Source: Oscillospiraceae bacterium (lineage in GTDB: Bacteria > Bacillota > Clostridia > Oscillospirales > Ruminococcaceae). Taken from it: a stretch of 5,612 bases of DNA. This document shows, piece after piece, positions 1 to 5,612 of the stretch. The stretch covers positions 1 to 5,612 of the forward strand of contig CAADWC010000126.1 in NCBI GenBank assembly GCA_900752625.1. Reading direction: 5' to 3'. The translations under genes and the position numbers were made by a program. Position 1 is the stretch's first letter. The number at the start of each line of letters is the position of its first letter. Under the pieces are notes generated by a model that saw only the letters and a list, made by a program, of their open reading frames with translations, made no database searches and had not been told where the DNA came from.

Positions 1-621
1 ATCATTAAGAAAAACTATTCGCTCCTTGCTGCCTTTTCCGAATAATCTTAACGAGCGGTTATCCCTGCTGAAATCGTTTAGATTAAGACCTACCAATTCG
101 CTTAAACGCATTCCGCAGTTCAAGAATAAAAGTATAATACAAAAATCACGCTTCTGAAATTTAGAATCAACATTTTGCAGTAAAGACAAGCTTTCTTCAA
201 GGGAAAGATATTTGGGCAGCTTATTTTTCACTCTTGGAAGTTCCAGATCTATAATAGGGTTTTCATCTATGAGCTTTGCTTTTTTGTGCAAATAAATATA
301 GAATTGCTTTAAAGCGGATGTTTTTCTGGCCCTGGTGGCAGTTGAATTATTCCTATCGTCTTTAAGAAATCTTAAATATTGATATGCATCGTTCAACGTG
401 AATTTCTTTATTAAGTTCAACGGTACATCGGAGATTTTTATTTCATGCCAGTCTGTACTTAAAGAAACCAGATTGTTTTTAAGTTTAAGGTATCTCAAAA
501 AGGTTCTTAAATCAATGTAATAAGCTTCTTCAGTTCGGTCAGCACGATCTTTTACGATTTTTAGATTCATCAAAAAGCTTTCAAGGTAATCCGGGCAATC
601 TTCAACGTATTCTTTTTTCAT
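1..621 (-). CDS. XerC/XerD-like tyrosine recombinase, N-terminal 207 codons (3' end beyond window)
   Basis: The frame is open from an ATG at 621-619 to base 1. Tyrosine recombinases cut and rejoin DNA at short paired-arm sites; the Xer branch resolves chromosome dimers, while relatives integrate or invert mobile DNA. Residues 1 to about 120 look like the helical core-binding domain (SFLMNLK, TEEAYYIDLRTFLRYL, TRARKTSALKQFYIYL). The linker ENPIIDLELPRVKNKLP and then YLSLEES start the catalytic domain. NCGMRLSELVGL carries the first catalytic Arg (R172), and FGKGSKER carries the beta-hairpin Lys (K196). The later HxxR, His/Trp and Tyr lie outside the window. The N-terminal domain seems longer than in E. 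coli XerD, with extra residues around 50-68. The start is supported by the Shine-Dalgarno AAGGAG (634-629), 7 nt upstream. The gene has its own promoter and is separated from mutS2 by a terminator. Whether it is the housekeeping Xer or a mobile-element integrase cannot be decided here. Confidence 0.93.
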   Translation of the reverse strand, partial: MKKEYVEDCPDYLESFLMNLKIVKDRADRTEEAYYIDLRTFLRYLKLKNNLVSLSTDWHEIKISDVPLNLIKKFTLNDAYQYLRFLKDDRNNSTATRARKTSALKQFYIYLHKKAKLIDENPIIDLELPRVKNKLPKYLSLEESLSLLQNVDSKFQKRDFCIILLFLNCGMRLSELVGLNLNDFSRDNRSLRLFGKGSKERIVFLND

Positions 622-657
622 AAAAATGCTCCTTATTATTTTTATTCTTGTTCCCTA

Positions 658-683
658 TTGCACTAAATTTTTATTTAGTGCAA
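658..683. repeat. Perfect 26-bp palindrome (11-bp arms, 4-nt spacer) in the recombinase leader
   Basis: TTGCACTAAAT (658-668) and its exact complement ATTTAGTGCAA (673-683) flank TTTT. The element lies just downstream of the predicted transcription start of the tyrosine recombinase gene and 24 nt upstream of the Shine-Dalgarno. It has no trailing U tract in the direction of transcription, so it is not a terminator. It could be a repressor operator, a leader hairpin protecting or controlling the mRNA, or a binding site for the recombinase itself, whose family recognises arms of about 11 bp. The symmetry is seen directly; the role is inference. Confidence 0.85.
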
Positions 684-698
684 CTTACTGTCAATATC

Positions 699-727
699 AG
701 TATATCACTTCTACGAAAAAAAGTCAA
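699..727 (-). promoter_or_regulatory. Extended -10 vegetative promoter for the tyrosine recombinase gene
   Basis: On the minus strand TTGACT (727-722) is followed by a 17-nt spacer and TATACT (704-699). A TG at 707-706, one base before the -10, makes an extended -10 element. Ten of twelve core bases match the housekeeping sigma consensus. Transcription would begin near 692, leaving a leader of about 70 nt that contains the palindrome at 658-683. The -35 lies only 4 nt past the stem of the mutS2 terminator. A second perfect -35 hexamer, TTGACA, lies at 694-689, but its best -10 (TAAAAA, 15-nt spacing) is poor. Confidence 0.7.
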
Positions 728-730
728 GCA

Positions 731-761
731 AAAAGCGGCAGAAATTCTACCTGCCGCTTTT
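731..761 (-). terminator. Intrinsic terminator of the ybeY-mutS2 operon, overlapping the mutS2 stop
   Basis: An 11-bp perfect stem (AAAAGCGGCAG pairing with CTGCCGCTTTT, plus-strand 731-741 and 751-761) encloses a 9-nt loop. In the minus-strand transcript the second arm ends in Us and one more U follows, then GCUUGAC and a longer U run at 722-716. The mutS2 stop codon (762-760) lies partly inside the stem. The U tract is modest, but the GC-rich stem and the position directly at the end of the operon support termination. Confidence 0.85.
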
Positions 762-3156
762 ATTTCAGTTCTACAACAGTGACTCCATCCTCGCCTTCTC
801 CGTAAACGCCTTTTCGTGACGATTTAACATGAGGATGATGTTTCAGATGATTGCGTACTGCATTTTTCAGCACACCCGTTCCTTTTCCATGTATAATAGT
901 AACCATACTTATACCTGACATAACGGCGCTGTCAAGGAAATCGTCAAGCTCGTATAAACCGTCGTCTACAGCATAGCCTCTTATGTCAAGCTCGGTCTGA
1001 ACCTTTCGCGTCATCCGATTTTCTACGCCGGTTGCTGAAACGTATGATTTAGGTTTCTTTTGCTGCTTCTTACCGCTCTTCGTATTCGTCTTTTCAATAA
1101 GTCTTAGTTTTGTCGAATCAATTTTTGTTTTCATTACTCCCACCTGTACAAAGCACATACCTTTGCTGTCAGGAGGTGAAACAAGTATTCCTTTTCTGTT
1201 AGTGTCGGCTATTAATACGTTATCTCCCTTTTTCAGCGGTCTTGGCAAAACGTAATCATCATTCCTGCTTTCCGATACAGGATTTGCTTCCAGATACAGC
1301 TTATTCATTGTCGATTTTTGAAGCTGTCTTGCTCCATGTACCTTATCTGTAAATCCAGATTTTTCTTTCTCTTTTTTTATTTTTTCTAACTCATCAATAA
1401 GTTTCTGTGATTGACGCTGAACATTGTTTACGATCTCAGCAGAGGCTCTTCTGGCTTTTTCAAGCTCCTCCTCCTTTTCGTTGTACAAGCGCTCGCGCTC
1501 TTCAATAAGCTGAAGCTTAAGATATTCACATTCCTTTTTGTATTCTTCTGCCGCCTTATTATTATCCTCAAGACTGATCCGGGTTTTTTCAAGATTGTCG
1601 ATTATTGATTCAAATTTTCTGTTTTCCGAAGTAATGAGCGATTCGGCATATTTGATTATTTCATCCGGCATTCCAAGGCGCGCCGATATAGCAAAAGCGT
1701 TTGATTTACCCGGAGCACCAATAATAAGTCTGTAAGTAGGCTTGAGAGTTTCAACGTTAAATTCGCACGATGCGTTTTCCACATAAGGAGTGTCAAGCGC
1801 ATACATTTTAAGTTCCTGATAATGCGTGGTGGTAATGGTCGTTGAACCCTGAGATTTAAGCTTTTCGATTACAGCTACGGCTAATGCGGCACCTTCTACC
1901 GGATCAGTTCCGGAACCCAGCTCGTCGAGCAGTATAAGACTTTTATGATCAGCTTTTTTCAGTATCTCGATCACTCTGTTCATATGCGAGGAAAATGTTG
2001 AAAGACTTTGCTCGATCGACTGTTGATCCCCGATATCAACCAGTATATTCTTATAAATCGAGATTCTGCTTCCGTCTGAAGCCGGAATTAAAAGCCCGCA
2101 CATTGTCATAAGAGTAAGAAGACCTACCGTTTTCAGAACGACGGTCTTTCCGCCCGTATTGGGACCGGTAATAATTAGTGTATCGTACTCGCCCCCTATT
2201 GAAAAATTTATAGGCACAACATCCTTCGCATTGATAAGCGGATGGCGGGCTTTATTAAGAACAATTATATTTTCATCGTTTAATTCAGGAACGCAGGCAT
2301 TCATTTTAGCGGCAAGATTTGCTTTTGCAAAATAAAGGTTAAGTTCAACCGATGAACTATAGCCGGAATCAAGCTGCTCTTTTATCTGAGCGCATTCTGA
2401 GGAAAACTCGGAAAGAATTCTGTGGATTTCATCCTGCTCTCTGCCCTTAAGAATTCTGATATCGTTATTTGCTTCAACTACGGACATGGGCTCAATAAAC
2501 AGTGTTGATCCGGTTGCTGACGTATCGTGAACAAGACCGTTAATCTGGCCTTTGTGCTCGCTTTTTACCGGCAGGACAAATCTTCCGTCACGAATCGTAA
2601 CTATAGAATCTTGTAAATATTTATTTACACTTGATGATTTGATCATCTTATCAAGAGTTTCTCTGATCTTGATTCCTGAATTGGCAATTTTCTTTCTTAT
2701 TGACGCCAGCTCAGTGCTTGCGTCGTCTGCCAGCGTATTTTCATCGATAATTGCTGCTTCAAGTTTGCTTTCCAGATACTTATTGGGAAAAAGCCCTTCA
2801 AAGAGATAGTCAAGTTCATTATCATTATTCTCTATATTTTTATACCAGTCGGAAAGCATATTTATCTGCCATAGCACCCGCTTGATTTCCAGAAGCTCTT
2901 TTAAAGAAAGAACCGCTCCGGAATCTGCGCGTTTCAGCGCAGCGGAAATATCTTTTATACCGGTAAATACAGGCGTGCCGAATTTAACAGATAAATCGAA
3001 GGCGCATACAGTCTTATTGATTTCACGCTGTACTGTGAAAAAATCATCTGACGGAACTATTTCCCGCGCCATTTGTCTGGTTTTATCGTTGGAACATTCA
3101 TTTGAAAGCATTTCCAGTATCTTATGTAGCTCCAGCGTTTCATAATATTTATTCAA
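760..3156 (-). CDS. mutS2: MutS2 family ATPase with C-terminal Smr endonuclease domain
   Basis: The product has 798 residues, close to the usual length of about 785. MutS2 lacks the mismatch-binding domain of MutS. Family members have been linked to suppression or promotion of recombination and, in Bacillus, to rescue of collided ribosomes. Residues 1 to about 310 form the core/clamp region. The ATPase follows, with Walker A GPNTGGKT (331-338), the STFSSHM signature (386-392), Walker B LILLDELGSGTDP (D411, E412) and the switch histidine in TTTHY (H445). A charged coiled coil spans about 510-600 and a KOW-like segment about 640-690. The Smr nuclease domain lies at about 720-798, with ELDIRG (722-727) and HGKGTG (756-761) intact. 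The start is TTG, supported by a strong Shine-Dalgarno and by the family-typical TLELHKIL right after it. It is the last gene of its operon, 11 nt after recO. Confidence 0.97.
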   Translation of the reverse strand: MNKYYETLELHKILEMLSNECSNDKTRQMAREIVPSDDFFTVQREINKTVCAFDLSVKFGTPVFTGIKDISAALKRADSGAVLSLKELLEIKRVLWQINMLSDWYKNIENNDNELDYLFEGLFPNKYLESKLEAAIIDENTLADDASTELASIRKKIANSGIKIRETLDKMIKSSSVNKYLQDSIVTIRDGRFVLPVKSEHKGQINGLVHDTSATGSTLFIEPMSVVEANNDIRILKGREQDEIHRILSEFSSECAQIKEQLDSGYSSSVELNLYFAKANLAAKMNACVPELNDENIIVLNKARHPLINAKDVVPINFSIGGEYDTLIITGPNTGGKTVVLKTVGLLTLMTMCGLLIPASDGSRISIYKNILVDIGDQQSIEQSLSTFSSHMNRVIEILKKADHKSLILLDELGSGTDPVEGAALAVAVIEKLKSQGSTTITTTHYQELKMYALDTPYVENASCEFNVETLKPTYRLIIGAPGKSNAFAISARLGMPDEIIKYAESLITSENRKFESIIDNLEKTRISLEDNNKAAEEYKKECEYLKLQLIEERERLYNEKEEELEKARRASAEIVNNVQRQSQKLIDELEKIKKEKEKSGFTDKVHGARQLQKSTMNKLYLEANPVSESRNDDYVLPRPLKKGDNVLIADTNRKGILVSPPDSKGMCFVQVGVMKTKIDSTKLRLIEKTNTKSGKKQQKKPKSYVSATGVENRMTRKVQTELDIRGYAVDDGLYELDDFLDSAVMSGISMVTIIHGKGTGVLKNAVRNHLKHHPHVKSSRKGVYGEGEDGVTVVELK
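908..935 (-). promoter_or_regulatory. Candidate internal promoter in the 3' end of mutS2
   Basis: On the minus strand TTGACA (935-930) is followed by a 16-nt spacer and TATAAG (913-908), 11 of 12 bases of the housekeeping consensus, inside the Smr-coding part of mutS2. It points towards the operon terminator. If active, it would start near 901 and give an RNA of roughly 170-180 nt ending at the terminator. It may equally be a chance match within coding sequence (it encodes LDSAVMSGIS). Confidence 0.3.
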
Positions 3157-3161
3157 GGTTT

Positions 3162-3169
3162 CACCGCCT
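3162..3169 (-). promoter_or_regulatory. mutS2 Shine-Dalgarno that fixes the TTG start and overlaps the recO stop
   Basis: On the minus strand AGGCGGTG matches the ideal AGGAGGTG at 7 of 8 bases and sits 5 nt before TTG (3156-3154). Its first two bases are the last two of the recO stop codon TAG (3170-3168). No in-frame ATG lies between this site and the TTG, so the rare start codon is well supported and mutS2 translation is probably coupled to recO. Confidence 0.85.
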
Positions 3170-3920
3170 AAATCATTTTATAAAATCTTAAGGTTTCAAA
3201 ATCGTTTGTAAAATAATATCCTGTAAATTTCTCCGTAAAATCAGAAAGCTTTTTCAGATAAGCGTCGCTCAGCCTGAAACTGAAAAGCTTGTTGTAGTCG
3301 GTCAGAGCAATATATCGTACGATATAAAGCATAGTTCTGTCAAGCTTATAGTCAAAAATACTGTCCGGATTGCGGCAGCATTTTTCACACTCAAGCAGAC
3401 CGGTCTTGAAATTAAAGTGCATTATATCGCTTTCGTAAACAAAACAATGATTGCAGCCTATCAGGTACGGTCTGAACCCAAGCTCGCAAAGCAGTCTGAA
3501 TTCAAATATCGACTTTAAAAGATCAGGTTCTCTGGTACCCTTATCCAAAAAATAAAAGGAATTGAGCGTAAGCTTTAAAATCTCGCTGCAATCGGCATTT
3601 TCTATTCTCGAATAGCAAAGCAGATCAGTAAAATAACTTGCCAGCGCGGTTTTTTTTACATCAAGCCTGATATTATAAAAAATATTGACCGACTCTGCAC
3701 TGTTCAGATAGTAATTTACACGGCCGCGTGAGTCTTTTTTTTCATCGGTACAAAATATTGAATATGAAAACACCTGAGTAGCGGACGATGATTTCAGACT
3801 TTTCATTCCGCTTCGCACAAAAATATCTATAACGCCGTATTCTGCGCACAGAACCGTTATTGACTTGCTGGATTCACCTCTGCTTGCTTCCCGAATTACA
3901 AGCCCTTTAAAGGTCTTCAT
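3168..3920 (-). CDS. recO: DNA repair protein RecO
   Basis: RecO anneals DNA and, with RecR, loads RecA onto SSB-coated single strands in gap repair. The 250-residue length is typical. Residues 1 to about 80 match the N-terminal OB fold (FKGLVIREASRGESSKSITV, then YGVIDIFVRSGMKS). The rest is the helical domain, with FEFRLLCELGFRPYL (about 139-153) leading into a four-cysteine zinc-binding site: C156 and C159 (CNHC), then C178 and C181 (CEKC), with an extra C182. The start is ATG at 3920-3918. A purine-rich Shine-Dalgarno GAGGG (3933-3929) lies 8 nt upstream, inside the preceding small gene, whose last 14 nt overlap recO. mutS2 follows after 11 nt. The era-yqzL-recO order matches Bacillus and many Clostridia. 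No oddities in the domain itself. Confidence 0.96.
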   Translation of the reverse strand: MKTFKGLVIREASRGESSKSITVLCAEYGVIDIFVRSGMKSLKSSSATQVFSYSIFCTDEKKDSRGRVNYYLNSAESVNIFYNIRLDVKKTALASYFTDLLCYSRIENADCSEILKLTLNSFYFLDKGTREPDLLKSIFEFRLLCELGFRPYLIGCNHCFVYESDIMHFNFKTGLLECEKCCRNPDSIFDYKLDRTMLYIVRYIALTDYNKLFSFRLSDAYLKKLSDFTEKFTGYYFTNDFETLRFYKMI

Positions 3921-4002
3921 TTACTCTTCCCTCTTCGGAATTTTTATAATTAAGATAATCTTCAATTTTACCGCTCTTGAAAAATTTTTCCCATAAATTC
4001 AT
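3907..4002 (-). CDS. yqzL: YqzL-like small protein, 31 residues
   Basis: Reading from ATG (4002-4000) gives a 31-residue product beginning MNLWEKFFKSGKIEDYLNYK and ending at TAA (3909-3907). The pattern W-E-x-F-x-x-(S/T)-G-x-I-x-x-Y-L-x-Y-K is, as I recall it, that of the YqzL family, which in Bacillus lies at this place between era and recO. The Bacillus protein is somewhat longer (around 47 residues). A good Shine-Dalgarno, AAGGGAGC (4018-4011), sits 8 nt before the start. The last 14 nt overlap the start of recO in another frame, and recO's own ribosome binding site lies within it, so it probably couples recO translation to upstream reading. Its molecular function is not known to me. Start, Shine-Dalgarno, family-like sequence and position agree, so I regard it as real despite its size. 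Confidence 0.82.
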   Translation of the reverse strand: MNLWEKFFKSGKIEDYLNYKNSEEGRVNEDL

Positions 4003-4083
4003 TTTTAACAGCTCCCTTATATCGAAACTGTTTATATTGTTTGCATATAGCAAAAAAGTTATAAACGGAAATTTTTTCAGAAT

Positions 4084-4983
4084 TTAAGATAATCCGAAAT
4101 TCCTTATCATACCCTCTCTGTTTCTCCAGCCTTCCTTAACCTTTATCCAGCACTGAAGATTTACTTTTATCTGAAAAAACTTCTCAAGCTCGGCTCTTGC
4201 TTCGCCGCCGATTTTTTTCAGCATTAAACCGTTTTTGCCGATAACTATTCGCTTATGCGACTCCTTTTCGCAATAAATCACAGCCGAAATATCCAAAATC
4301 GGTTCTCCGTTTTTGCTGTCACGTTCATTGAGGCTTTCAATTGTTACGGCAATTCCGTGCGGTATTTCCTCATTAAGATTATTAAGCGCCTTTTCGCGTA
4401 TTATTTCCGCCATTATGACCTTTTCCGGCTGATCTGTAAGCATATTATCCGGAAAATAATGCGGTCCCTCAACGGCAAGCTTGTTTATAGCAGAAATAAT
4501 AATATCTATTCCGTCGTTTTCAATAACGCTTACAGGTATTATTTCTACAAAATTATAAAGCTCGGAATATTCCGCGATTTTTTTCATTATGGAAGACTTG
4601 TCCGATAATAGATCTATCTTGTTCAGAACCAGAATTACCTTACTTTTGCGGCTTATGCCGGAGATAAGCTCTCGTTCGCTCTGGGAGATAGTTTTTGTGC
4701 AGTCAGCCACCAACAGTACAATGTCAACGTCGGCAACGGAATCGCTGACCGCTTTCATCATATGCTCTGACAGCTTATTTTTAGCCCTGTGCATACCCGG
4801 AGTATCCATAAAAACGTATTGCATATCGCCTTTTGTCACTACGCCGGTTATTTTAGTTCTTGTGGTCTGAGGCTTTGAGCTGACTGCAGCAATCTTCTCC
4901 CCTACCAAAGCATTAAGAAGAGAGGATTTGCCGGCATTAGGTCTTCCGGCAATTGTAACAAAAGCATTTTTTGTATTACTCAT
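4084..4983 (-). CDS. era: GTPase Era, 30S ribosomal subunit assembly factor
   Basis: Era binds the 3' end of 16S rRNA and acts in late 30S maturation, cycling between GTP and GDP forms. The product has 299 residues, the normal length. G1 GRPNAGKS is at 13-20, the switch I region KPQTTRTKITG with the G2 threonine at about 40-43, G3 DTPG at 60-63, G4 NKID at 121-124 and a G5-like SVI at about 152-154 (usually SA). The C-terminal KH domain shows the HKRIVIGKNG loop (GKNG, 249-252) and ends with the conserved VKEGWRN stretch. The start is ATG with Shine-Dalgarno AAGGAAA (4997-4991) 7 nt upstream; that site shares two bases with the dgkA stop, so the genes are probably coupled. YbeY works on the same 16S 3' end, which makes the cluster functionally sensible. 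The cdd gene found before era in Bacillus is absent. Confidence 0.98.
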   Translation of the reverse strand: MSNTKNAFVTIAGRPNAGKSSLLNALVGEKIAAVSSKPQTTRTKITGVVTKGDMQYVFMDTPGMHRAKNKLSEHMMKAVSDSVADVDIVLLVADCTKTISQSERELISGISRKSKVILVLNKIDLLSDKSSIMKKIAEYSELYNFVEIIPVSVIENDGIDIIISAINKLAVEGPHYFPDNMLTDQPEKVIMAEIIREKALNNLNEEIPHGIAVTIESLNERDSKNGEPILDISAVIYCEKESHKRIVIGKNGLMLKKIGGEARAELEKFFQIKVNLQCWIKVKEGWRNREGMIRNFGLS

Positions 4984-4995
4984 AATTCAATTTCC

Positions 4996-5484
4996 TTATC
5001 TTTTTACATTCTTTTTATCGGTTTTTACTAAGAAAATAAAGAAAAACCAGATTACAGCTGAAATTATCAAACCGATTAATGCTATAATATTTCCAGAGAA
5101 AAATCTAAATATCTCATCAAAAACCTTTAAATCCCAGAAAAACACTATTCCAATAGCAACGACAAAAAAGGTCAGACACAAAACGGCTCCGGCAGCGGCG
5201 TCCTTAGCTTTTTTGGCGATCGGATGATATTTCGGTGAAAGCAAGTCCACACAGCGCTCAACAGCTGTATTTAGCAATTCAAAGCCGATAACTGAGCCGA
5301 TAGCAAGAAAAATCACTGCTTTTTCACATTTTGTAAGCTCATAAAAACTCATAAACAATATCACGTAAAAAGCCGCACATAAATGAAACCTGAGATTTCT
5401 CTCCGATTTTACCGAAGCTATTATTCCGCTGAAAGCATAGCCGAAGCCTTTTGCAAAACGCTTTAAACTATATTTTATATTCAT
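4996..5484 (-). CDS. dgkA: DgkA family membrane lipid kinase (undecaprenol or diacylglycerol kinase) with extra C-terminal helix
   Basis: The family phosphorylates undecaprenol in Gram-positives (recycling of the cell-wall lipid carrier) or diacylglycerol in E. coli, in the membrane. Core residues are present: E28 (KSERN), the helix ELLNTAVERCVD with E69, N72, E76 and D80, and AKDAAAGAV with K94 and D95. Three family membrane helices lie at about 31-50, 56-75 and 96-117. The protein has 162 residues against about 120-125 in E. coli and Bacillus. The surplus is an additional hydrophobic segment (about 131-153) and a basic tail KTDKKNVKR, so the C-terminus should cross back. Substrate choice is inferred from lineage only. 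The ATG at 5484 is the first possible start, since an in-frame TAG lies 9 nt upstream. The Shine-Dalgarno is weak (GACGAG close to the ATG), and the start lies inside ybeY, suggesting translational coupling. Confidence 0.93.
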   Translation of the reverse strand: MNIKYSLKRFAKGFGYAFSGIIASVKSERNLRFHLCAAFYVILFMSFYELTKCEKAVIFLAIGSVIGFELLNTAVERCVDLLSPKYHPIAKKAKDAAAGAVLCLTFFVVAIGIVFFWDLKVFDEIFRFFSGNIIALIGLIISAVIWFFFIFLVKTDKKNVKR

Positions 5485-5612
5485 GCTCGTCTATTACAAA
5501 GCTCTGATCACGGGATATTCCCAGAACTGACAGAATACTTTCTTCCTTTTCACGCATCAAACGTTCCTGAAGCGCACCCTCTTCATGATCATGTCTCATA
5601 GTGAGAAGCATG
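5468..5612 (-). CDS. ybeY: Endoribonuclease YbeY, C-terminal 47 codons (5' end beyond window), atypical metal motif
   Basis: The frame runs from the window edge to TAG (5470-5468). YbeY is a metal-dependent RNase acting in 16S rRNA 3'-end maturation and ribosome quality control. The visible part reads MLLTMRHDHEEGALQERLMR and then EKEESILSVLGISRD, the pattern seen after the HGxLHLxGYDH metal site of the family (MREKEE...L..LGI). Position directly upstream of dgkA and era supports the call. Aligned on the terminal D-H, the fragment has L, R and H where family members usually have the second metal His, Gly and Tyr. The first metal His lies outside the window; the base at 5612 fits a preceding Ser codon, as in HSxL. 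About 13 residues follow the usual end. The last 17 nt overlap dgkA. The family call is fairly sure; catalytic competence is uncertain. Confidence 0.8.
   Translation of the reverse strand, partial: MLLTMRHDHEEGALQERLMREKEESILSVLGISRDQSFVIDEHEYKI

Noticed and set aside
622..759. Riboswitch, T-box or SOS (LexA) box in the recombinase upstream region.
   Set aside because: The leader of about 70 nt is too short for known riboswitches or a T-box, and no GAAC-N4-GTTC type LexA site is present.
731..761. The GC-rich palindrome at the mutS2 end considered as a recombinase or attachment site.
   Set aside because: Long stem, 9-nt loop and following Us at an operon end fit an intrinsic terminator better.
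3320..3345. TTGACA on the minus strand inside recO, considered as an internal promoter.
   Set aside because: No TATAAT-like hexamer at normal spacing; the TATATC downstream is only about 11 nt away. It simply encodes Leu-Asp-Arg.
4040..4054. Small inverted repeat TTTGC/GCAAA with a 5-nt loop in the era-yqzL spacer, considered as an internal terminator or operator.
   Set aside because: Only 5-bp arms in AT-rich DNA, and on the transcribed strand the run of Ts lies before the hairpin rather than after it.
4021..4060. Possible promoter before yqzL/recO (TATAAA-like hexamer on the minus strand).
   Set aside because: No acceptable -35 at 15-19 nt; the best hexamer at 17 nt is ACTTTT.
4255..4608. 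Long plus-strand reading frames opposite era, recO and mutS2 (the longest is 117 codons at this position).
   Set aside because: They lie opposite well-conserved genes, their products look like random translation rich in Phe, Leu, Ile and Tyr, and they match no family I recognise.

Overview
The window is an ordinary-looking, AT-leaning piece of a low-GC Firmicute chromosome. The gene order ybeY - dgkA - era - yqzL - recO - mutS2 points to Clostridia, and my best guess is an Oscillospiraceae/Ruminococcus-like organism. Every supportable gene lies on the minus strand, so transcription runs from base 5612 towards base 1. The long plus-strand reading frames are shadows of these genes.

Layout in the direction of transcription. 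First comes the 3' end of ybeY (16S rRNA maturation/quality control, 5' end cut off by the window). It overlaps dgkA (lipid kinase) by 17 nt. Twelve nt later era starts (GTPase of 30S assembly). An 81-nt spacer leads to a 31-codon gene that I identify as yqzL, and it overlaps the start of recO by 14 nt. recO (recombinational repair) is followed after 11 nt by mutS2 (ribosome-collision or recombination-linked ATPase with a Smr nuclease domain), which starts at TTG. An intrinsic terminator closes the unit, and its stem runs into the mutS2 stop codon. Stop codons or coding sequence overlap the next gene's ribosome binding site or start at most junctions, so this looks like one translationally coupled operon for ribosome maturation, lipid recycling and DNA repair.

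Immediately after the terminator a separate unit begins. A strong extended -10 promoter, a perfect 26-bp palindrome and a good Shine-Dalgarno precede a XerC/XerD-like tyrosine recombinase. Its N-terminal 207 codons are in the window, including the first catalytic Arg and the catalytic Lys; the rest is cut off at base 1.

I see no new multi-gene system. The points that merit a second look are the abnormal metal-site motif in the YbeY fragment, the perfect palindrome between the recombinase's promoter and its start codon, a near-consensus promoter inside the 3' end of mutS2 that could feed a short RNA ending at the terminator, the extra membrane helix on DgkA, and the tiny yqzL gene. No RNA genes, insertion sequences, CRISPR arrays or origins were seen. 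No gene-free stretch exceeds 300 bases; the longest is 622-759, and its content is described feature by feature.
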